A stretch of 6,188 bases of DNA, from assembly GCA_036702855.1 (NCBI GenBank), contig DATNQF010000114.1, positions 1 to 6,188 on the forward strand. The letters are read 5' to 3'. The position numbers and the translations under genes are program-made. Positions 6,005 to 6,188 of this stretch are shown here, piece by piece. This DNA comes from JACVSF01 sp036702855 (GTDB lineage: Bacteria; Cyanobacteriota; Cyanobacteriia; Phormidesmidales; Phormidesmidaceae). Below the pieces are notes generated by a model. It ran no database searches. It was not told the DNA's origin and saw nothing but the letters and a program-made list of their open reading frames with translations. Every line of letters begins with the position of its first letter. Within the stretch, counting starts at the first letter, position 1.

Positions 6005-6188
6005 CTACTTGCCACGATAGCGAGGATCACTCCAGGCACTTCCCACCCCTTTAATGATGCCGCGTCCGATTAGGCCTAGCCCCCGACCCACTAGGTCTGT
6101 CAGCACATAGACTAGGCCGCTACCGAGAAAAGAGAGAGTAGCCCGCAGGCGGGGTGCGATCGCATCTCGAGCTTCAATCGCCAGGGTG
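6005..6188 (-). CDS. C-terminal end of an unidentified glycine-rich, probably membrane-associated protein (partial)
   Basis: The window edge cuts this minus-strand gene; its last 60 codons are visible and end with TAG at 6005-6007. The frame reads an amphipathic start (TLAIEARDAIAPRLRA), then a hydrophobic stretch (LSFLGSGLVYVLTDLV), then a glycine-patterned segment (GRGLGLIGRGIIKGVG) and a polar tail ending SAWSDPRYRGK. One HIP1 site lies in frame (codons for D-A-I-A). The uninterrupted frame, protein-like composition and sensible tail make it a real gene end rather than chance. It precedes ndbB by 87 nt on the same strand and might share its transcript. I do not recognise the family. The hydrophobic segment with GxxxG-like spacing suggests membrane association or self-packing, which is inference only. 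Confidence 0.7.
   Translation of the reverse strand, partial: TLAIEARDAIAPRLRATLSFLGSGLVYVLTDLVGRGLGLIGRGIIKGVGSAWSDPRYRGK

Larger units (their letters stand above)
430..6163. repeat. Seven dispersed HIP1 octamers (GCGATCGC)
   Basis: Perfect copies lie at 430-437, 1834-1841, 3053-3060, 3821-3828, 4473-4480, 5117-5124 and 6156-6163, one per about 0.9 kb; chance at even base composition predicts about 0.1 in the window. All seven are inside coding sequence (amidase, rnc, kinase twice, HAD, ndbB, and the partial gene). HIP1 abundance is a hallmark of many cyanobacterial chromosomes. Confidence 0.95.

Overview
The window looks like chromosomal DNA from a cyanobacterium. The clearest sign is seven perfect copies of the octamer GCGATCGC (HIP1) in 6.2 kb. 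The gene content agrees: an NdbB/NDC1-type type II NAD(P)H dehydrogenase, a periplasmic amidase of a kind typical of cyanobacteria, and a soluble receiver-histidine kinase. Base composition is moderate (roughly half G+C by eye). I cannot place it below phylum with confidence.

Layout, left to right. On the + strand, a secreted N-acetylmuramoyl-L-alanine amidase (22-1797) overlaps the start of a ribonuclease III gene (1770-2507) by 28 nt, so the two are probably translated from one message. A 286-nt intergenic stretch (2508-2793) follows. It has no convincing gene but contains two good stem-loops and a third weaker one. Next is a + strand gene for a receiver-first histidine kinase (2794-4020). 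It ends 37 nt from the convergent end of a two-gene minus-strand unit: the NdbB-like dehydrogenase (4724-5917) and, 18 nt downstream, a HAD-superfamily protein (4058-4705). Upstream of ndbB on the minus strand is an 87-nt gap with a small perfect inverted repeat. Beyond it is the C-terminal 60 codons of a further minus-strand gene (6005-6188, cut by the window edge), a glycine-rich, probably membrane-associated protein I do not recognise.

How the genes relate: amidase and RNase III form a cell-wall/RNA-processing pair linked by overlap rather than by obvious shared function. NdbB and the HAD protein are close enough to be co-transcribed. NdbB relatives reduce quinones and act in phylloquinone synthesis; no such role can be assigned to the HAD protein from sequence alone. 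The kinase has no adjacent response regulator.

The window is mostly ordinary core genome. I see no phage, transposon, CRISPR, tRNA/rRNA or defence cassette. The points most worth a second look are key-residue substitutions in three proteins (RNase III, the kinase receiver domain, the HAD protein), the structured spacer at 2516-2578 with a Yfr1-like unpaired core, and the unassigned two-cysteine module inside the amidase.
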